Shown: piece after piece, positions 4,430-6,964 of the stretch
Layout: the number at the start of each line of letters is the position of its first letter
Numbering within the stretch: position 1 is the first letter of the stretch
Assembly (NCBI GenBank): GCA_029881615.1
Contig: JAOUMF010000105.1
Location: forward strand, 1-6,964
Source of the DNA: Alphaproteobacteria bacterium
GTDB lineage: Bacteria > Pseudomonadota > Alphaproteobacteria > UBA8366 > JADFVY01
Direction: 5' to 3'
DNA: 6,964 nucleotides
Translations under genes and position numbers: made by a program
The notes under the pieces: generated by a model
What the model saw: the letters and a program-made list of their open reading frames with translations, nothing else
Told to the model about the DNA's origin: nothing
Database searches by the model: none

Positions 4430-6874
4430 GTGATAAAGAATAGGTTAATAATCCGTGCCGGAACTGGGGTTCTGGTACTATTAGCGGCCGACTCACCCGC
4501 TTATGCGGCGGGAGCGGTGCCAATGACGGTTGCCCTGTCGCTGGGCATCGGTCTGGCAGCCGCAATTGCCGGCGCCCTGTATCTTTACATGCAACTTCTT
4601 GCCAATAAGCGCGAAACCCTACAGCTGACAGCGGAAAATTCGCGGATTCTGAACAGCGCGCCGACGGGTTTGGTGCGTTGGACAGGGAACCAGGCAAACT
4701 TTTCCGCGCGCGCCGTTGAATTTCTGGAAATGTCCCGAAATCCGGGGGTGATCAGCGCGGAAAAAGCCGACGCTCTCCTTTGCGGCGCCTTGTCGGCCGG
4801 CGAACAGAAACATTTGGCGGAGGCCTTGCGGTCGCTACACACGAACGGAACCAAGTTCGAAACCCGCTTCCGGATATCGGAAGAAACCGCAGTCACCCTT
4901 CGCGGCGAACGATCCGAAGAAACGGATATGGTCTGGATTCTCGATGCGGCCGAGCTGATGCGCCTGTCGGGCGAGTTGGACGGAAAGGCCCGGGAAGGGG
5001 CAACGCTGCAGGCATTGCTGGACAAGATTCCATTGCCGGTCTGGTGGCGCTGCGATGACCACAGACTTGCGGGCGTCAACCGCGCCTATGTCGAGGCAAT
5101 CGACCGCAGTCGTGAAAACATATTGGAAAAACAGATCGAGCTGGGCGCCGGCTATATCGACCACGGTGGCCGGGGTCTTGCGGAAAGCGCCGCCAAGACC
5201 GGCATGGCGCAATCCATAAGCCACCATGTGGTAATCGGCGGCAACCGCCGCCTGCTTGAATTCACCGAAGTCCCGCTCGACGGCCCCCAGAAGTTTGTCG
5301 GCGGTTATGCGACGGACGCAACGGCGCTGGAAGCGCTGCAAGACCAACTGGCCGACCACATCGCCGCCCATGCCGAAGTGCTGGAAGGCTTGACCACCGC
5401 GATCGCCATTTTCGGCGCCGACAAGCGACTGAAATTCTTTAATACCGCATACGCGGAACTGACACAGATCGGAACCGAAAGGCTTGAGGCCGAACCAAAC
5501 CTTGGGGAGATTCTGGAATGGCTGCGCGAAAACCGCCGGCTGCCGGAATATGTGGACTTCCCCGGCTTCAAGGCGGAACAGGACCGCTGGTTCACCTCGC
5601 TGATAGAACCGGTGCAGGAACTGATGCATTTGCCGGACGAAACCACCTTGCGTTTCGTAGCCTCGCCGCATCCGTTGGGCGGACTGGTCTTCGCACTGGA
5701 GGATGTAACCGATCGCCTGGCGCTGGAAAGTTCATACAATACCTTGATCGAGGTGCAGCGCGAGACACTGGATAAGCTGTATGAAGGCGTGGCCGTGTTC
5801 GGCGGTGACGGAAGGCTGAAACTGTCCAACCCGGAAGCGAGCAGAATCTGGGGCATTGCCGAGGGTACCCTCACCGGCGGACCGCATATCAGCGATCTGG
5901 CTGAAGCCGCCCGCAGCTACTTCCCTGACGACATCGACTGGCCGAGGCTGAAACAGCGCATTATCCTGATGGTGACGGAGCGCACGCCCCATACCGGACG
6001 GCTGCACCGTTCCGACGACACCGTGATAAAATACGCCGTCGTTCCGCAACCCGACGGCAATACATTGCTCAGCTTCATGGATATTTCCGATAGCGCCCGG
6101 GTGGAACGGGCGCTTAGGGATCGCAATCTGGCGCTGGAAAACGCGGACAGGATCAAATCGGAGTTCATCGGCAACGTAAGTTACGAATTGCGCACGCCAC
6201 TGAACGCCATTGTCGGTTTTACAGAAATTCTGGACAACCGCTATTTCGGTGAGTTGACAGAGCGTCAGGCTGAATATGTCGAATGTATTCTGCAAGCCTC
6301 GACCCACCTGATGGCGCTGATCGACGACATCCTGGATCTGGCGACGATTGAGGCCGGCTATATGTCGCTGGACCTGCAGGATGTAGAAATTCCGGCACTG
6401 ATGGGTGCGCTGGCGGAAGTCGCGTCGGAGCGGGCGGATCAGGCCGGACTGAAAATCGAAATCGAATGCCCGCCAAATATCGGCGTCATGCTGGCCGACA
6501 CGGTGAGACTGCGTCAGGCCCTGTTCAACCTGGTTTCCAACGCAATCCAGTTCACACCGGCGGGCGGAACCATCACGCTTTCGGCGGAACGGGCCCAGGA
6601 CGAAATGCTGTTAAGCGTTACCGATACCGGCATCGGCATCGCGCCGGAGGATCACAAGCGCGTATTTCAGAGGTTCGAACGCGGCGACCCGCAGGCGCGC
6701 GAGTCCGGAACCGGGCTGGGCCTTGCCCTGGTCAAGAGCCTCGTCGAACTGCATGGCGGCAGCGTGACGCTGGAAAGCGCACCGGGACAGGGGACCAGGG
6801 CAACCTGCCACCTTCCAATCAATCGCGAGCCTCTGGACGAAACCGCGTTGCCCGACGCCCAACAGGTCAACTGA
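4430..6874 (+). CDS. divL: DivL-like multi-PAS sensor kinase homologue with tyrosine in place of the phospho-acceptor histidine
   Basis: The 814-residue product (from GTG 4430) has a signal-like N-terminus (KNRLIIR, then a hydrophobic run to SPAYAAG), a membrane helix at about residues 32-57, and then four PAS-like regions at about 70-170, 190-300, 312-428 and 440-555. A dimerisation helix pair (about 573-642) and an HATPase domain (about 690-796) follow. The H-box reads NVSYELRTPLN: residue 585 is Tyr (TAC 6182-6184) where kinases have His. The N-box NLVSNAIQFTP (Asn700, Asn704), G1 DTGIGI (Asp732), F-box VFQRFERG and G2 GTGLGLALVK are intact, so ATP binding is likely. Caulobacter DivL carries Tyr550 at this place and acts as a membrane scaffold that reads DivK and controls CckA and hence CtrA; the same role is inferred here. 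The start is uncertain: GTG 4382, GTG 4430 and ATG 4523 (783 residues) are all possible. GTG 4430 keeps the signal-like segment; codons before it look non-coding. Confidence 0.85.
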   Translation: MIKNRLIIRAGTGVLVLLAADSPAYAAGAVPMTVALSLGIGLAAAIAGALYLYMQLLANKRETLQLTAENSRILNSAPTGLVRWTGNQANFSARAVEFLEMSRNPGVISAEKADALLCGALSAGEQKHLAEALRSLHTNGTKFETRFRISEETAVTLRGERSEETDMVWILDAAELMRLSGELDGKAREGATLQALLDKIPLPVWWRCDDHRLAGVNRAYVEAIDRSRENILEKQIELGAGYIDHGGRGLAESAAKTGMAQSISHHVVIGGNRRLLEFTEVPLDGPQKFVGGYATDATALEALQDQLADHIAAHAEVLEGLTTAIAIFGADKRLKFFNTAYAELTQIGTERLEAEPNLGEILEWLRENRRLPEYVDFPGFKAEQDRWFTSLIEPVQELMHLPDETTLRFVASPHPLGGLVFALEDVTDRLALESSYNTLIEVQRETLDKLYEGVAVFGGDGRLKLSNPEASRIWGIAEGTLTGGPHISDLAEAARSYFPDDIDWPRLKQRIILMVTERTPHTGRLHRSDDTVIKYAVVPQPDGNTLLSFMDISDSARVERALRDRNLALENADRIKSEFIGNVSYELRTPLNAIVGFTEILDNRYFGELTERQAEYVECILQASTHLMALIDDILDLATIEAGYMSLDLQDVEIPALMGALAEVASERADQAGLKIEIECPPNIGVMLADTVRLRQALFNLVSNAIQFTPAGGTITLSAERAQDEMLLSVTDTGIGIAPEDHKRVFQRFERGDPQARESGTGLGLALVKSLVELHGGSVTLESAPGQGTRATCHLPINREPLDETALPDAQQVN
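4511..4525 (+). promoter_or_regulatory. Alternative ribosome site and ATG start within the DivL-like frame
   Basis: GGAG (4511-4514) stands 8 nt before an in-frame ATG (4523-4525) and is the best Shine-Dalgarno match near any possible start of this gene. Neither GTG 4382 nor GTG 4430 has one. Use of this ATG would drop the signal-like segment but keep the membrane helix, giving 783 residues with the Tyr at 554, close to Caulobacter DivL (Tyr550, 769 residues). Confidence 0.4.
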
Positions 6875-6887
6875 CCGCCCAGGCGAC

Positions 6888-6964
6888 TTATTCGGGCACG
6901 CCCTTCGTCGTCGAATATTCGAAATGCAGTTCCTGACCCTCGAACACCATGGGCCAGGCCGCAT
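6888..6964 (-). CDS. Unidentified gene, C-terminal 24 codons only (convergent)
   Basis: The minus strand has an open frame entering from the window end and closing at TAA (complement of 6888-6890). It encodes AAWPMVFEGQELHFEYSTTK followed by GVPE. Codons are G/C-ending like those of the neighbouring genes (GCC, CCC, GTG, TTC, GAG, CAG, CTG), and the competing minus-strand frame that runs through the kinase gene has an Arg/Pro-rich, shadow-like composition. I do not recognise the family from this short tail; the acidic-aromatic pattern FEGQELHFEYS resembles a closing beta-strand. It converges on the DivL-like gene with 13 bp between stop codons, too little for a terminator I can identify. Confidence 0.55.
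   Translation of the reverse strand, partial: AAWPMVFEGQELHFEYSTTKGVPE

Noticed and set aside
4319..4448. CtrA-binding site upstream of the DivL-like gene
   Set aside because: TTAA occurs at 4378-4381 and 4445-4448, but not with the 7-nt spacing of the CtrA box.
6611..6964. 117-codon minus-strand frame running from the window end into the kinase gene
   Set aside because: Its composition is Arg/Pro/Cys-rich and it lies opposite the conserved G2 box. The alternative minus frame ending at 6888 has native codon use and fits the gene boundary.

Overview
The window looks like a chromosomal segment of an alphaproteobacterium, probably a Rhodospirillales-type lineage. The evidence is a GC-rich coding style with G/C-ending codons, the gene order rapZ - EIIA(Man-type) - HPr - enzyme I typical of alphaproteobacterial regulatory PTS loci, and a DivL-type tyrosine-bearing kinase homologue. 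DivL is a cell-cycle protein confined, as far as I know, to Alphaproteobacteria. The exact genus cannot be read from the sequence.

Layout: (1) 1-2733, plus strand, a tight operon: the 3' end of rapZ (RNase adaptor, GlcN6P-sensing C-terminal domain), then a stand-alone Man-family EIIA, HPr and a GAF-less enzyme I. The last three overlap by 4 and 11 nt. No sugar permease (EIIB/EIIC/EIID) is present, so this is a phosphorelay that reads PEP status rather than a transport system. (2) 2734-2863, a 130-bp promoter region with a perfect 22-bp AT-rich palindrome, the best candidate operator in the window. (3) 2864-4261, ahcY (S-adenosylhomocysteine hydrolase), closed by a strong intrinsic terminator at 4288-4318. 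(4) 4319-4429, an AT-rich region with a weak promoter candidate and a second small palindrome. (5) About 4430-6874, a membrane-anchored multi-PAS sensor kinase homologue whose phospho-acceptor histidine is a tyrosine (NVSYELRTPLN), while the ATP-binding motifs are intact. This is the DivL hallmark. (6) 6888-6964, the last 24 codons of an unidentified convergent minus-strand gene.

How they work together: the PTS block links PEP supply, via EI to HPr to EIIA, to cytoplasmic targets, and RapZ adds amino-sugar sensing. ahcY removes the methylation by-product SAH and closes the activated-methyl cycle; its palindrome suggests feedback by a methionine-cycle regulator of the SahR/ArsR type. The DivL-like protein is expected to act in the DivK-CckA-CtrA cell-cycle pathway. 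These are three separate housekeeping and regulatory units. I see no mobile element, CRISPR array, RNA gene or defence system. The points most worth a second look are the Tyr-for-His kinase, its uncertain N-terminus, and the ahcY operator.
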